Shown here one piece after another: positions 18,298 through 27,525 of a stretch of 64,000 nt of DNA. The position numbers and the translations under genes are program-made. Source of the DNA: Pseudomonas fluorescens (lineage in GTDB: Bacteria > Pseudomonadota > Gammaproteobacteria > Pseudomonadales > Pseudomonadaceae); contig NZ_LACC01000008.1 in assembly GCF_000967965.1 (NCBI RefSeq), forward strand, positions 79,873 to 143,872, written 5' to 3'. Below the pieces are notes generated by a model, which had not been told where the DNA came from, did no database searches, and was given only the letters and a program-made list of their open reading frames with translations. The first letter of the stretch is position 1; the number at the start of each line of letters is the position of its first letter.

Positions 18298-19467
18298 TCA
18301 GGCTTGCAAATGCCGGGCGCGGTACTCGGCGTAGTCACGTTGCAGCAGCGCGTCGCTGAGGCCGAACTGGTCAGGGCTGTAGTGGTGGGCAGCGCGTTTT
18401 TCCCGACCGTTGGCGGACAACCATTGGCCCATGGCTGCCTGAACTTTTGGCGTGCATTCAAGGCCGGCGAAGCGATAGATGCGTTCGACCACTGCCTGGG
18501 GCGCGGCCAGGGTGTCTTCGAACTGCACATCGAGAAAGCGCTCGGCCGGCATGCCGTCACGCACCGTCATGGCATGGCGCAAGGCCCGCGCCATGCGCCG
18601 GTTCCACTGCTCGCCGACGGCTTCTGCGTCGGCCTGGTCGCTGTACAGCTGCCACAGGGTGTGGATGAAGCTGGCCAGCGAAGGAATGGTCCTGGCCGGT
18701 TCGCGATGGGTGAGCACCACCTGCGCCCCGGGGAACACTTCGAACAACAGCTCCAGGGTATGCAGGTGCTGCGGGCTCTTGAGCAACCAGCGCCGGCCGG
18801 GGGCGATGCCACGGCGTGCCTGCTGCCATTGCAGGAACTGCAGGCAGCGCTTGAGGTAACGGTAGACCTGGGTCTGGTCCTGCCGGTCGAGCCAGGCGGT
18901 GTAGCTGGGGACGTTGACGTAGGAGTCCATGGCGCAGAGGAACGAGTGCTCCATCAACATGAACTCTTCGTCGGGCTGCTCGGCGTCCAGTGGGTGGATG
19001 GCCAGCAACTGCGGAAGGAACTCGATCATCGCCGCCACTTCGGCGCGCGCCCGGCCGAGGCGTTGCAACGGCTGCTCCAGGGTCTCCCCGCCGAGGGGCG
19101 CCGGGTAACGGGTTTCCCACCACTGCGCCTTGCTGAACTGCGGGTCCACCGCCAGGGTGCGTTGCAGCAGCGTGGTGCCGGTGCGTGGCAGACCGACGAT
19201 CACCAACGGGTCGTTGATTTGCAGTTCAAGGATTTCCGGGAAGCGTCGACAGTGGTCTTCGATCACCAGTCGGTTGACCAGTTGCGCCAGCAGCTTCTCG
19301 CGCAATAGCGCACGCCCCTGGGACGATAACCTCGCTTCCTGCTCCAGGGACTGCGCCAGTACCTGAAGGCCCTGGCGGAAATCGCCCGGGCCGAAATCCT
19401 CAAGGCCACCTGCGCGAGCACTGGCTTCGGCCAGCAGCAGGTCCGGAGAAAAATCGTTGCTGCTCAT
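18298..19467 (-). CDS. PAPS-dependent sulfotransferase (Sulfotransfer_3 type)
   Basis: A 389-residue cytosolic sulfotransferase. The 5'-phosphosulfate loop is VIVGLPRTGTTLLQRTLA near residues 90-107, and the 3'-phosphate site is represented by VVLTHREPARTIPSLASFIHTLW near 255-275. The C-terminal region HHYSPDQFGLS with a following tyrosine is typical of this bacterial family. It moves sulfate from PAPS to a hydroxyl of an acceptor and releases PAP. Its ATG overlaps the stop of the preceding DUF1214-like gene (ATGA), so the two are coupled. CysD and CysNC encoded on the other side of the divergent promoter supply PAPS. The acceptor is unknown. Confidence 0.92.
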   Translation of the reverse strand: MSSNDFSPDLLLAEASARAGGLEDFGPGDFRQGLQVLAQSLEQEARLSSQGRALLREKLLAQLVNRLVIEDHCRRFPEILELQINDPLVIVGLPRTGTTLLQRTLAVDPQFSKAQWWETRYPAPLGGETLEQPLQRLGRARAEVAAMIEFLPQLLAIHPLDAEQPDEEFMLMEHSFLCAMDSYVNVPSYTAWLDRQDQTQVYRYLKRCLQFLQWQQARRGIAPGRRWLLKSPQHLHTLELLFEVFPGAQVVLTHREPARTIPSLASFIHTLWQLYSDQADAEAVGEQWNRRMARALRHAMTVRDGMPAERFLDVQFEDTLAAPQAVVERIYRFAGLECTPKVQAAMGQWLSANGREKRAAHHYSPDQFGLSDALLQRDYAEYRARHLQA

Positions 19468-20579
19468 AGTGCCAGCTCCTTGAGGTCATTGAGTTTGACC
19501 ACGCGGGTGGTCGGGTGAACCGGTTGTGTGGCGCCGACCCAGCGCAAGCACAGCGTGCCGTGGGGATGGCCGGCAGTTTCCAGCCAGTTGGCCAGGCCCG
19601 GGTCACGGTGGCTGAGGACCATGCGCAGGCTGCTGTCCGCCGCAAGCTGCGCCGAATGCTTGTTCAGGCAGATGCGGTGGTAGCGGTAGTCGAGCGACTC
19701 CATCCAGTAGTTGTTGATCTGCAGGTTCCAGAAGTCGCAGGCCGGCACCTGGTCGACCTCGATCAGCAGCGCTTCGTCGTCGGCCAGCGCCCAGCAGGAG
19801 TGGTAGTAGAAGATGTTGGGGGCGCCGCCCACGGCCTGGCACAGCGCCTGGTCGGCAGGCGGCAGCTGGTTGCTGTGTTGCTGGTAACCCTGGGCCCAGT
19901 CGGCGAACAAGCGCGCGGTGTTCTCGACGAAACTGCCGACCCGCTGCAGGCTTTGTTGCAGGCCTACGGCGTCCAGCGGCACGGGTGCCTGGCTGGCCTG
20001 CAGGCGCTCGATGCGCAGTTGCGCCGGCTGCTCGCTGCTGCGATCGAGAAAGGTCTGGCGCACGATCAGCGCGTTGCTCTGCGGCTCAAGAGGAAGCCAG
20101 TTGCCGCTGGCCGGCGGGCGCTGGCTGAGGATGATCTCGAAGTTGCCCTCGGCATCCAGTAGCAGTTGCCCGGCGTCGATAAAGCCGGTCTGGATCATCT
20201 TGCCGTCAGTCTCGTACCCCCCCTTCTGCGAGCCGAAGCTCAGATAGGCGACACTGCCGCGCTGGCCGCTGACCCGGTATTCGTGTTCGCCGTTCAGGCG
20301 CGCATAGCGGTACAGGTTGTCCGGGTTGTCGGCGCCGATCTTGGCGGTTTCATGGGAGGGGGTGATGAACCCGGGGAAGTCGGGGTCGGCGAATTCCAGG
20401 TGCATCTCCAGGGCGATGCGCAACAAGCGGGTGAGGTAGCGAAAGCCTTCGGCGCGGGTCTGCTCGTCGGCCGGGGCTTCGGCACGCAGTATCTGTTCGC
20501 CGCTGCGGCGCAGCTGCTCGCAAAACCGGGTCCAGGTCTCACCGCTGATGACCTCCTGTTGGGGGGTGTCTGTTGCCAT
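19464..20579 (-). CDS. DUF1214-like protein, first gene of sulfation operon
   Basis: A 371-residue protein without signal peptide. Its C-terminal half (FWNLQINNYWMESLDYR, then RMVLSHRDPGLANWLETAGHPHGTLCLRWVG) resembles the DUF1214 domain found in DUF1254/DUF1214 proteins; the N-terminal half has NPDNLYRYARLNGEHEYRV. DUF1214-type genes often lie near steroid or hydrocarbon catabolism genes, but the activity is unknown. ATG 20579 is chosen because GAGGAG lies 7 nt before it; the frame to 20642 is rejected. It overlaps the sulfotransferase start by 4 bp. It opens the leftward operon, opposite the SRPBCC-cysD-cysNC operon. Confidence 0.75.
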   Translation of the reverse strand: MATDTPQQEVISGETWTRFCEQLRRSGEQILRAEAPADEQTRAEGFRYLTRLLRIALEMHLEFADPDFPGFITPSHETAKIGADNPDNLYRYARLNGEHEYRVSGQRGSVAYLSFGSQKGGYETDGKMIQTGFIDAGQLLLDAEGNFEIILSQRPPASGNWLPLEPQSNALIVRQTFLDRSSEQPAQLRIERLQASQAPVPLDAVGLQQSLQRVGSFVENTARLFADWAQGYQQHSNQLPPADQALCQAVGGAPNIFYYHSCWALADDEALLIEVDQVPACDFWNLQINNYWMESLDYRYHRICLNKHSAQLAADSSLRMVLSHRDPGLANWLETAGHPHGTLCLRWVGATQPVHPTTRVVKLNDLKELAL

Positions 20580-20648
20580 GTCAGTCTCCTCTGCCGGCGG
20601 AGGGCCCGCCGCTGCACATGACCTTAGGGAGAAGCGCGGCAACGGTTC

Positions 20649-20666
20649 TTCGTCCGTGCGGACTAA
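20649..20666. promoter_or_regulatory. 18-bp operator-like motif, site 1
   Basis: TTCGTCCGTGCGGACTAA matches the site before cysD at 15 of 18 positions. It lies between the divergent DUF1214-like and SRPBCC genes, 70 bp from the leftward start. Confidence 0.6.
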
Positions 20667-20675
20667 ACGCCCGAT

Positions 20676-20693
20676 CTAGTCCGGGCAGACGAG
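20676..20693. promoter_or_regulatory. 18-bp operator-like motif, site 2
   Basis: CTAGTCCGGGCAGACGAG matches the cysD site at 14 of 18 positions and begins 27 bp after site 1 in the same divergent promoter region. Confidence 0.55.
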
Positions 20694-20788
20694 GAGCCGC
20701 CGGGTACAAGCGGTGAGGATCGCGCCTGAGCCCAGGGCTCACTGGCGCCACCGTCCGTGGCGCGCAGTCATCCTCACAGGAGCCACCC

Positions 20789-21259
20789 ATGAACGCAGAA
20801 AAAAACCTGGTCCGTTCGCTGACCGTGGACATCGCCGCCCCGGCCGAACTGGTCTGGGGCATCCTCCTCGACCTGTCCGCCTACCCGCAGTGGAACCCCT
20901 ACACGGTCAAGGTCGAGTCGAGCCTGGTGCTCGGCGAACCGGTCAACCTGTTCCTGCCCAATCCGGGGCGCCCAGGCGAACTGCTGCACGTGATCGAGTA
21001 CCTGGCGGACTTCGAGCCCCACCGGCTGCTCGCCTGGGAGATGTATGCCAACGCCGGCAATCCCGACGCGGCCCGTCGCGAGCAGCACATCGAGCACACC
21101 AGCGCGGGCCGTTGCCGCTACCACACCACCGACCAGTTCCTCGGCGCCACCGCCGACCAGGTCATGACCAATCACGGCGCTTGGGTCAAACAAGGGTTCG
21201 ATGCCGTGGCCCACGCGCTCAAGATCCGTGCCGAGACGCTGTACGCGTCCGTCGCGTGA
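20789..21259 (+). CDS. SRPBCC-family (polyketide cyclase/ligand-binding) protein
   Basis: A 156-residue START/Bet v1-like protein: [27 protein letters not shown] at the N-terminus is the classic opening of SRPBCC family members, and a long C-terminal helix ends the protein. Such proteins bind hydrophobic ligands in a deep pocket and some catalyse cyclisation or hydration. CAGGAG lies before the ATG. It starts the rightward operon with cysD and cysNC and faces the sulfotransferase operon, so it may bind the acceptor or sulfated product. No catalytic residue can be named. Confidence 0.82.
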   Translation: MNAEKNLVRSLTVDIAAPAELVWGILLDLSAYPQWNPYTVKVESSLVLGEPVNLFLPNPGRPGELLHVIEYLADFEPHRLLAWEMYANAGNPDAARREQHIEHTSAGRCRYHTTDQFLGATADQVMTNHGAWVKQGFDAVAHALKIRAETLYASVA

Positions 21260-21277
21260 CCTTCAGCTGTCGGCGCT

Positions 21278-21299
21278 TCTTCGTCCGAGCAGACGAAGA
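21278..21299. promoter_or_regulatory. 18-bp operator-like motif, site 3, upstream of cysD
   Basis: TCTTCGTC and GACGAAGA form a perfect 8-bp inverted repeat around CGAGCA, containing the 18-bp core TTCGTCCGAGCAGACGAA at 21280-21297. It is 73 bp before the cysD start and is the best copy of a motif found twice in the divergent promoter. Confidence 0.65.
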
Positions 21300-21371
21300 G
21301 GCACCGGCGGTGCTTTACCTACCGTGGTGTTCAGCCGGCGCCAATCCCGGCAGAACTCGAGGAGGTATCCG

Positions 21372-22268
21372 ATGTTGACTCATCTGCAATGGCTGGAAGC
21401 GGAAAGCATCCAGATCATCCGCGAAGTGGTGGCCGAGTGTGAGAACCCGGTGATGCTCTACTCCATCGGCAAGGACAGCGCGGTCATGCTGTACCTGGCG
21501 ATGAAGGCCTTCGCCCCGGGCAAGCCGCCCTTCCCCCTGCTGCACGTGGACACCACTTGGAAGTTTCGCGAAATGATCGCCTTTCGCGACCAGACCGCCG
21601 AACGCCTGGGCCTGGAACTGCTGGTACACATCAACCCCGAAGGCGTGGAAAACGCCATCGACCCCTTCATCCACGGCTCGGCCGTGCACACCGATGTGTG
21701 GAAGACCCAGGGCCTGAAGCAGGCCCTGGACCACTACGGTTTCGATGCCGCGTTCGGCGGTGCCCGGCGTGACGAAGAAAAGTCGCGGGCCAAGGAGCGG
21801 GTGTTTTCCCTGCGCTCCGAGCAGCACCGCTGGGACCCCAAGCAGCAGCGCCCGGAGCTCTGGCGCCTGTACAACACCCGCAAGCGCAAGGGTGAAAGCC
21901 TGCGGGTGTTCCCGCTGTCGAACTGGACCGAACTCGATATCTGGCAATACATCTACCTGGAACAGATCCCCATCGTGCCCTTGTACTTCGCCAAGGAGCG
22001 CCCGGTGGTGCGCCGTGACGGCACGCTGATCATGGTCGATGACGAACGCCTGCCGCTGCTGCCCGGAGAAACCCCGGAGCTGCGCAAGGTGCGCTTCCGC
22101 ACGCTTGGCTGCTATCCGTTGACCGGCGCCATCGACAGTGACGCCGACAACCTGCCGGCGATCATCGGCGAGATGCTGGTCAGCCGCACCTCGGAACGCC
22201 AGGGCCGCCTGATCGACAGCGACTCGGCGGGCTCCATGGAGAAGAAGAAACAAGAGGGGTATTTCTGA
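21372..22268 (+). CDS. cysD: sulfate adenylyltransferase subunit 2 (CysD)
   Basis: A 298-residue CysD, the PAPS-reductase-like catalytic subunit of ATP sulfurylase. The PP-loop is [18 protein letters not shown] near residues 30-47; [16 protein letters not shown] near 132-147 and [14 protein letters not shown] near 188-201 are strongly conserved. With CysN it makes adenosine 5'-phosphosulfate from sulfate and ATP. GAGGAGG lies 5 nt before ATG 21372; the upstream frame extension is not real. Its stop overlaps the cysNC start. It sits opposite a sulfotransferase rather than with assimilatory cys genes, so this pair likely serves sulfation; a housekeeping copy may exist elsewhere. Confidence 0.96.
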   Translation: MLTHLQWLEAESIQIIREVVAECENPVMLYSIGKDSAVMLYLAMKAFAPGKPPFPLLHVDTTWKFREMIAFRDQTAERLGLELLVHINPEGVENAIDPFIHGSAVHTDVWKTQGLKQALDHYGFDAAFGGARRDEEKSRAKERVFSLRSEQHRWDPKQQRPELWRLYNTRKRKGESLRVFPLSNWTELDIWQYIYLEQIPIVPLYFAKERPVVRRDGTLIMVDDERLPLLPGETPELRKVRFRTLGCYPLTGAIDSDADNLPAIIGEMLVSRTSERQGRLIDSDSAGSMEKKKQEGYF

Positions 22269-24160
22269 TGAACGCGATCACCGACGCACGCAATGGCGAC
22301 CTGACGCCCTACCTGCAACAACAGCAGAACAAGCAACTGCTGCGCTTCATCACCTGTGGCAGTGTCGACGACGGCAAGAGCACCTTGATCGGCCGCCTGC
22401 TGTATGAATCCAAGGTGTTGTTCGAGGATCAGTTGGGTCAGCTCGAAGCCGACTCGAAAAAGCTCGGCACCCAGGGTGACGAACTGGATTTCGCCCTGCT
22501 GGTGGACGGCCTGAGCGCCGAGCGCGAGCAAGGCATTACCATCGATGTGGCCTACCGTTTTTTTGCCACCGACAAGCGTAAGTTCATCGTCGCCGACACC
22601 CCCGGCCACGAACAGTACACCCGCAACATGGTCACAGGCGCGTCCACCGCCGACCTGGCGGTGATCCTCATCGATGCCCGCCAGGGCTTGCTGACCCAGA
22701 CCCGCAGGCACAGTTACCTGGTGTCGCTGCTGGGCATCCGCAAGGTGGTGGTGGCGATCAACAAGCTCGACCTGGTGGAATACTCCCAGGCATTGTTCGA
22801 GCGCATCGAAGCCGAGTATCGCGCCTTCGCCGCACAGATAGGCCTGCAGGATATCCAGTGCATTCCGCTGTCGGCGCTGCGCGGCGACAACATGCTCCAG
22901 CCCAGCCCCAACACGCCCTGGTACCAGGGCCCGAGCCTGCTCGCCTACCTTGAAGACGTACCGCTGGAGCAGGACCGGCAGAGCCACGCGGCGTTCCGTC
23001 TGCCGGTGCAGTGGGTGAACCGGCCGAACCTGGATTTTCGTGGCTATTGCGGCAACGTCGTGGCCGGCAGCGTGCGCGTCGGCGAGCGTATCCGCGTGCT
23101 GCCCTCGGGCCAGCAGAGCGAGATCACCGGCATCCTTGGCAGCGCCGGGGAACAGCAGCAAGCCGTGTGCGGCCAGGCCGTGACCCTGACCCTCAAGGAC
23201 GAGATCGATATCAGTCGCGGCGACGTGATCGCCCTGGCCGACGCCCCGCCAGCTGTGGCCGACCAGTTCGAAGCGACCCTGGTGTGGATGGACGAACAGC
23301 CCCTGTTGCCGGGGCGTCCGTACCTGATGAAGATCGGTTGCCGCACCGTCGGCATGAGCTGCGCCAACCTCAAGCACCGGGTCGATGTGAACAGCCTCGA
23401 GCACCTGGCGGCCAAGACCCTGGAACTTAACGGCATTGGCGTGTGCAACCTGCACCTGGACCGGCCGATCGCCTTCGATGCCTATGCCGACAACCGCGAT
23501 ACGGGGGGCTTCATCGTCATCGACCGTCTGAGCAATCGCACGGTCGGCGCCGGCATGCTGCACTTCGCCTTGCGCCGTGCGCAGAACGTGCACTGGCAGG
23601 CCATCGACGTCAACCGCGAGGCCCACGCCGCGCTCAAGGGCCAGTCGCCGCGGGTGCTGTGGTTTACCGGTTTGTCCGGTGCGGGCAAATCGACCATCGC
23701 CAACCTGGTCGAGCGCAAGCTGCATGCCCTGGGCCGGCACACCTATCTGCTCGACGGCGACAACGTGCGCCACGGCCTGAACCGCGACCTGGGCTTTACC
23801 GAAGCCGACCGGGTGGAAAACATCCGTCGGGTCTCGGAGGTGGCCAGGCTGATGCTCGATGCCGGGCTAATCACCCTGGTCTCGTTCATCTCGCCGTTCC
23901 GGGCCGAGCGTGACATGGCCCGCAGCCTGGCCGGCGACGGCAACTTCCTCGAGATCTTCATCGATGCGTCGCTGGCCCTGGCCGAGCAGCGCGACCCCAA
24001 GGGCCTGTACCTCAAAGCCCGGCGCGGCGAGCTGAAGAACTTCACCGGCATCGACTCGCCCTACGAGCCGCCGGTGGCGCCGGACATCCACATCGACACC
24101 CGGCACGAGCCTGCCGAGGCCGCCGCCGAACGCATAGTCGAGGCCCTGCTGGCGCTGTAA
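22268..24160 (+). CDS. cysNC: bifunctional sulfate adenylyltransferase subunit 1 / APS kinase (CysNC)
   Basis: A 630-residue fusion. Residues about 25-445 are the CysN GTPase with P-loop [17 protein letters not shown]3 DTPGHEQY and G4 NKLD, followed by EF-Tu-like barrels. Residues about 455-630 are the CysC APS kinase with P-loop [20 protein letters not shown] and the [10 protein letters not shown] segment. The fusion turns sulfate into PAPS together with CysD. The ATG shares its first base with the cysD stop codon TGA. The fused form is common in Pseudomonas. The reading frame is intact. Confidence 0.97.
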   Translation: MNAITDARNGDLTPYLQQQQNKQLLRFITCGSVDDGKSTLIGRLLYESKVLFEDQLGQLEADSKKLGTQGDELDFALLVDGLSAEREQGITIDVAYRFFATDKRKFIVADTPGHEQYTRNMVTGASTADLAVILIDARQGLLTQTRRHSYLVSLLGIRKVVVAINKLDLVEYSQALFERIEAEYRAFAAQIGLQDIQCIPLSALRGDNMLQPSPNTPWYQGPSLLAYLEDVPLEQDRQSHAAFRLPVQWVNRPNLDFRGYCGNVVAGSVRVGERIRVLPSGQQSEITGILGSAGEQQQAVCGQAVTLTLKDEIDISRGDVIALADAPPAVADQFEATLVWMDEQPLLPGRPYLMKIGCRTVGMSCANLKHRVDVNSLEHLAAKTLELNGIGVCNLHLDRPIAFDAYADNRDTGGFIVIDRLSNRTVGAGMLHFALRRAQNVHWQAIDVNREAHAALKGQSPRVLWFTGLSGAGKSTIANLVERKLHALGRHTYLLDGDNVRHGLNRDLGFTEADRVENIRRVSEVARLMLDAGLITLVSFISPFRAERDMARSLAGDGNFLEIFIDASLALAEQRDPKGLYLKARRGELKNFTGIDSPYEPPVAPDIHIDTRHEPAEAAAERIVEALLAL

Positions 24161-24168
24161 CGGCTACC

Positions 24169-24203
24169 GGGCGCAGCCTGCTCCTTGGGTAAGCGCTGCG
24201 CCC
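24169..24203 (+). terminator. hairpin after cysNC
   Basis: GGGCGCAGC and GCTGCGCCC pair perfectly around a 17-nt loop, beginning 9 nt after the cysNC stop. It lacks a T-tract, so it may be a weak terminator or an mRNA-stabilising hairpin. Confidence 0.45.
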
Positions 24204-24289
24204 GTCAGCGCCTAGGCCAAACGGACGATTTTGCCGCCGTGACCCCGGTCGATACTCGTCCATGACACCACGCAGCCAAAGAGGCGCGC

Positions 24290-25462
24290 ATGACCCTGCC
24301 CTTTTCCACCTGCCCGGACCTGCACGCCAGCATCGACATCCCCTCGGCCGAGCTCAGCAGCCTGCTCGGACTGGTCTACCACGGCACGCTGGAGCCCACG
24401 CCCTGGGCCAGTTTGCTCGAAGCCCTGCGCCAGCGCTTCGCCGTCAGCTTCTTCACCCTGGTGCTGCGCAACCCCGACCATGAACGCCCCGGGCTGATCG
24501 TCAATGCCTCGGTGCATGGCGCGCTGTTACCCGGCGAGCCCTCCTACAGCGAGCACTTCTATTCGATCTGTCCGTTCCTCGACTGGCCCGCGGACCAGGT
24601 GGCCAGTGCCGACCAGGTGCTCGGCACAGAGGCCTGGCTGGCCCATGACTTCTACCGCAACTACCTGCAGCCCCTGGACCTGCGCGATGTGCTGGTGGCC
24701 AACATGCGCACCGCCGCCGGCATGCACTGCGCGCTGTTCGCCTGCCGCGACCACGCCAGCGCAGCGTTCACCCCGGCGCAGATCGACCTGATACGACTGT
24801 TGTTGCCGCACCTGCAGCAGGCGGTGGACCTGCACTCGACGGTGGATCAACTGGATGCCGAACGCCAGCTCTACGCGGCCACCATCGACCGCCTGATGGT
24901 TGGCACGGCCATCCTCGACGAGAACGGCCGGATGATGCGCTGCAACCGTGCCGCCCAGCGCCTGTTCGACAGCCATGACGGCCTGGAGTGCAAGCACGAC
25001 AAGCTCTGTGCCTTCGCCGGCCATGAGAACCGCACACTGCAGCAGGCCATCCAGGCGGTGTTGAAACAGCGCCCGCGCGGCCTCGATGACCTGCAAGTCC
25101 TGACCCTGTCGCGACCCAGCGGCGAGATGCCACTGAACCTGCTGCTGCGCCCGATTGCCATGAACTACCAGACCCACAACAGCGCCCGACGCCCGGCAGT
25201 GGTGGTGTTCATCCGCGATCCTGCCGACTCGCCCCAAGCCTCGCGCGACCTGCTGCGCAGCCTGTTCCAACTGACCCGCACGGAAACCGAAGTGGCCATG
25301 CTGGTCATGGACGGCCAGACCCTCGATGAGACGGCCGAGGCGCTCGGGGTTTCGCGCAACACCGTGCGCGCCCACTTGCGCGGCGTGTTCGCCAAGACTG
25401 GCGCCACGCGCCAGGCGCAATTGGTCAAGACCTTGCTCAATAGCGTGGCGTCGTTGGGGTAG
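24290..25462 (+). CDS. LuxR-family transcriptional regulator of sulfation cluster
   Basis: A 390-residue regulator. The first ~190 residues look like a GAF/PAS-like sensor, a central segment near 195-300 (MVGTAILDENGRMMRCNRAA) is PAS-like, and the C-terminus holds a LuxR helix-turn-helix: LTRTETEVAMLVMDGQTLDE then LGVSRNTVRAHLRGVFAKTG near 325-375. It has no receiver domain, so a ligand rather than a phosphoryl signal is likely sensed. It follows cysNC by 129 nt in the same direction. It is the best candidate to bind the three 18-bp motifs, although LuxR sites vary. Confidence 0.87.
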   Translation: MTLPFSTCPDLHASIDIPSAELSSLLGLVYHGTLEPTPWASLLEALRQRFAVSFFTLVLRNPDHERPGLIVNASVHGALLPGEPSYSEHFYSICPFLDWPADQVASADQVLGTEAWLAHDFYRNYLQPLDLRDVLVANMRTAAGMHCALFACRDHASAAFTPAQIDLIRLLLPHLQQAVDLHSTVDQLDAERQLYAATIDRLMVGTAILDENGRMMRCNRAAQRLFDSHDGLECKHDKLCAFAGHENRTLQQAIQAVLKQRPRGLDDLQVLTLSRPSGEMPLNLLLRPIAMNYQTHNSARRPAVVVFIRDPADSPQASRDLLRSLFQLTRTETEVAMLVMDGQTLDETAEALGVSRNTVRAHLRGVFAKTGATRQAQLVKTLLNSVASLG

Positions 25463-25492
25463 CGGTCTGTCGCTGATGTTTCAGACAAAAAA

Positions 25493-25516
25493 GGCGACCC
25501 TCCTTCGAGGGTCGCC
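25493..25516. terminator. strong terminator hairpin
   Basis: GGCGACCCTC and GAGGGTCGCC form a perfect 10-bp stem with a CTTC tetraloop, preceded by six A residues. It separates the LuxR gene from the convergent deacetylase gene; the A-tract favours function for leftward transcripts. Confidence 0.85.
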
Positions 25517-25575
25517 TCTCCAACATCAATGACTGCAAGAACCCGATACCCACGATGGGTTCACCATCAGAGCGG

Positions 25576-26469
25576 TTACTTGTTTGCTGTCACCGGTCCC
25601 TGATAGTAAGGCAGGCTGTCAATCCGTGGCTTATAGGCCCCAGTGCGGACACTACGCTGAACATGCGCCGCGATCTCATCCATAGGTGCAAACCAGACAC
25701 CGCCTTTTTCCATCATGTATTCGATCAACTTCGACACTTCATGCCATCGTGCCAGGCGACCGGAAAGGAAAGGATGCCAGACGGGTATGAACAGACCGCC
25801 ATACTCCCAAGCAGCATCAAACTCGGCCTTGAAAACCTCCATGGCGCGTTGCGGCGACTGGATCGGCATTTGAAAATCAAGGTCGATACTGTGCATGTAC
25901 TGGGGCCAGTCATCCAGCGCCCAACTGGAGGGTAGCTCCACCAGCTCTCCAGCATTTGTGCGCAACAGATAAGGAACATCATCCCCCATCAACGAGGCGT
26001 CATAACTGAAGCCTCGCTCGATCAGCAAATCAGCCGAGTGCTCCGACATGTTGTAGAGGGGAGCCCGCCAGCCTCGCGGTGCCTGGCCCGTGAAGCGCTT
26101 GATGGTGTCGCAACCGCGATCGAGCCAATAAGCTTCTTCTTCTCGAGTCAGCTCGTTTGGATGCTCGTGTATGTAGCCATGGTGAGCAATTTCGTGCCCA
26201 TGTTCGACGATCGCTTCAATGGCCTTCGGGTATTGCTCGATGCACCAGGCCGGGATGAAGAACGTTTGTTTAATCTCGAAACGTCGATAGGTCTCCAGGA
26301 TCCTTGGAATCGCCACCTTCGGTCCATAGTGCAGCATAGAAATACTGGCAACTCTCGTTGCCGAATCCTTGGGGTGCGCCACATGCAGAATGCTGTCCGC
26401 ATCCATGTCAAAGGTAAAGGAGACGGCACAACGTGCGCCATTTGGCCAGACAATAGGGTTTTCAATCAT
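25576..26469 (-). CDS. polysaccharide-deacetylase-fold hydrolase (PuuE/PgdA-like), cytosolic
   Basis: A 297-residue NodB-homology enzyme. Motif 1 is FTFDMDAD near 17-24 (metal/catalytic aspartates), motif 2 HEIAHHGYIHEHP near 91-103 supplies metal histidines, and RGWRAPLYNMS near 137-147 is motif 3. No signal peptide is seen, so it acts in the cytosol, as do allantoinase PuuE and the Helicobacter PgdA-like enzymes that cleave ureido or acetamido groups. It is the last gene of a leftward set with an NAD epimerase, an SDR and an APC permease, which suggests catabolism of an imported amide or amino-sugar-like compound. Substrate unknown. Confidence 0.82.
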   Translation of the reverse strand: MIENPIVWPNGARCAVSFTFDMDADSILHVAHPKDSATRVASISMLHYGPKVAIPRILETYRRFEIKQTFFIPAWCIEQYPKAIEAIVEHGHEIAHHGYIHEHPNELTREEEAYWLDRGCDTIKRFTGQAPRGWRAPLYNMSEHSADLLIERGFSYDASLMGDDVPYLLRTNAGELVELPSSWALDDWPQYMHSIDLDFQMPIQSPQRAMEVFKAEFDAAWEYGGLFIPVWHPFLSGRLARWHEVSKLIEYMMEKGGVWFAPMDEIAAHVQRSVRTGAYKPRIDSLPYYQGPVTANK

Positions 26470-26530
26470 GCTTAATCACCAATGGCTGCTGAATATCATT
26501 GATTCACCAGGAACCTGAGCAATACCGATA

Positions 26531-27439
26531 TCAATACTCGTGATCGCGCAGCCAGTCGGAGTAATGGGTCAGTCCTTTTTCCAGCGACCATTGCGCTGAG
26601 TACCCCAACGCCTGCTGCGCAGCACTCAGATCCCATTCCCCATGCCGATCCAGATGCCAGTAGCCATTGCCGATTTCGATGCGGGCCTCAGGCATCATTT
26701 TCCTGATCAGTTCAACGGCCTCATGCAGTGTCCAGGAACGATCACCGGCAATATTGAATACACCGCCCTTCAAGTCTCTGGATTCAGCTGCCATGAGCAC
26801 AGCGCGCACAACATCTTCCACATGAATGTAATGGAAGCGATGATCGCCGCCGGTAGGCAAGTTGAATGTTTCACCCCGATGAACTGTTTTAAGTATGTCC
26901 CTGAGAACCTGGGGCATTTTATTTTCAGGGCCATACACTTCAGCAATCCGCAGCGAGATGACTTCCATCCCGTAGAGGTCGTTGTAGACCCGGCCAAAAT
27001 GCTCGGTGGCAACTTTGGTTACACCATAAGGTGTCGTTGGGTTAGTTGGTGTTTTTTCATTGATGACACCCTCGAAATGCCCGTACACCGTTTCCGAAGA
27101 AAAATTCACCAGCTTTTTAATGCCCGCCAGGCGCATTGCCTCAAGCAAATGAATAGTGCCATCGATGTTCGCTGCCACTGTCGTGATCGGCAGATCTATG
27201 GACAAGTCGGGATGCGACATCGCTGCCGTGTGAATAACACGATCAACGCCAAAGTCCTGGATGGTTCTGACAATCCGGGGAATATCGTATAACTCCCCCT
27301 GTACTGGGGTCATGAACTCCGACCTGGCCTCTGAGTAGTCACGATTGTAACTAACCACCTTGACGCCCTGCTCGCTGAGCTTTTTAGTCAGGTACCTGCC
27401 AACATAGCCCAAACCACCGGTAATCATTACAGCGCTCAT
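26531..27439 (-). CDS. NAD-dependent epimerase/dehydratase family protein
   Basis: A 302-residue extended SDR. GGLGYVGRYL near 8-17 is the Rossmann glycine motif, and the catalytic set is NFSSETVYG near 112-120 with YGVTK near 137-141. AAGGA lies 7 nt before the ATG. Family members act on nucleotide sugars, uronates or other hydroxylated compounds. It lies 61 nt before the deacetylase and 86 nt after the SDR gene. The lack of other cell-envelope genes argues for a catabolic rather than a surface-sugar role; this is inference. Confidence 0.88.
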   Translation of the reverse strand: MSAVMITGGLGYVGRYLTKKLSEQGVKVVSYNRDYSEARSEFMTPVQGELYDIPRIVRTIQDFGVDRVIHTAAMSHPDLSIDLPITTVAANIDGTIHLLEAMRLAGIKKLVNFSSETVYGHFEGVINEKTPTNPTTPYGVTKVATEHFGRVYNDLYGMEVISLRIAEVYGPENKMPQVLRDILKTVHRGETFNLPTGGDHRFHYIHVEDVVRAVLMAAESRDLKGGVFNIAGDRSWTLHEAVELIRKMMPEARIEIGNGYWHLDRHGEWDLSAAQQALGYSAQWSLEKGLTHYSDWLRDHEY

Positions 27440-27525
27440 GTTGTATCCTTCTTGTTATTAGAAAAATCAGAGCCACTTGTTTGACTGGGAAATTCATGAC
27501 TCAGTGAAGTTTGCAAGACACCCGA

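Noticed and set aside
22112..23773. 553-codon open frame on the minus strand
   Set aside because: It is the antisense shadow of cysNC in very GC-rich DNA; the plus-strand product has all expected motifs.
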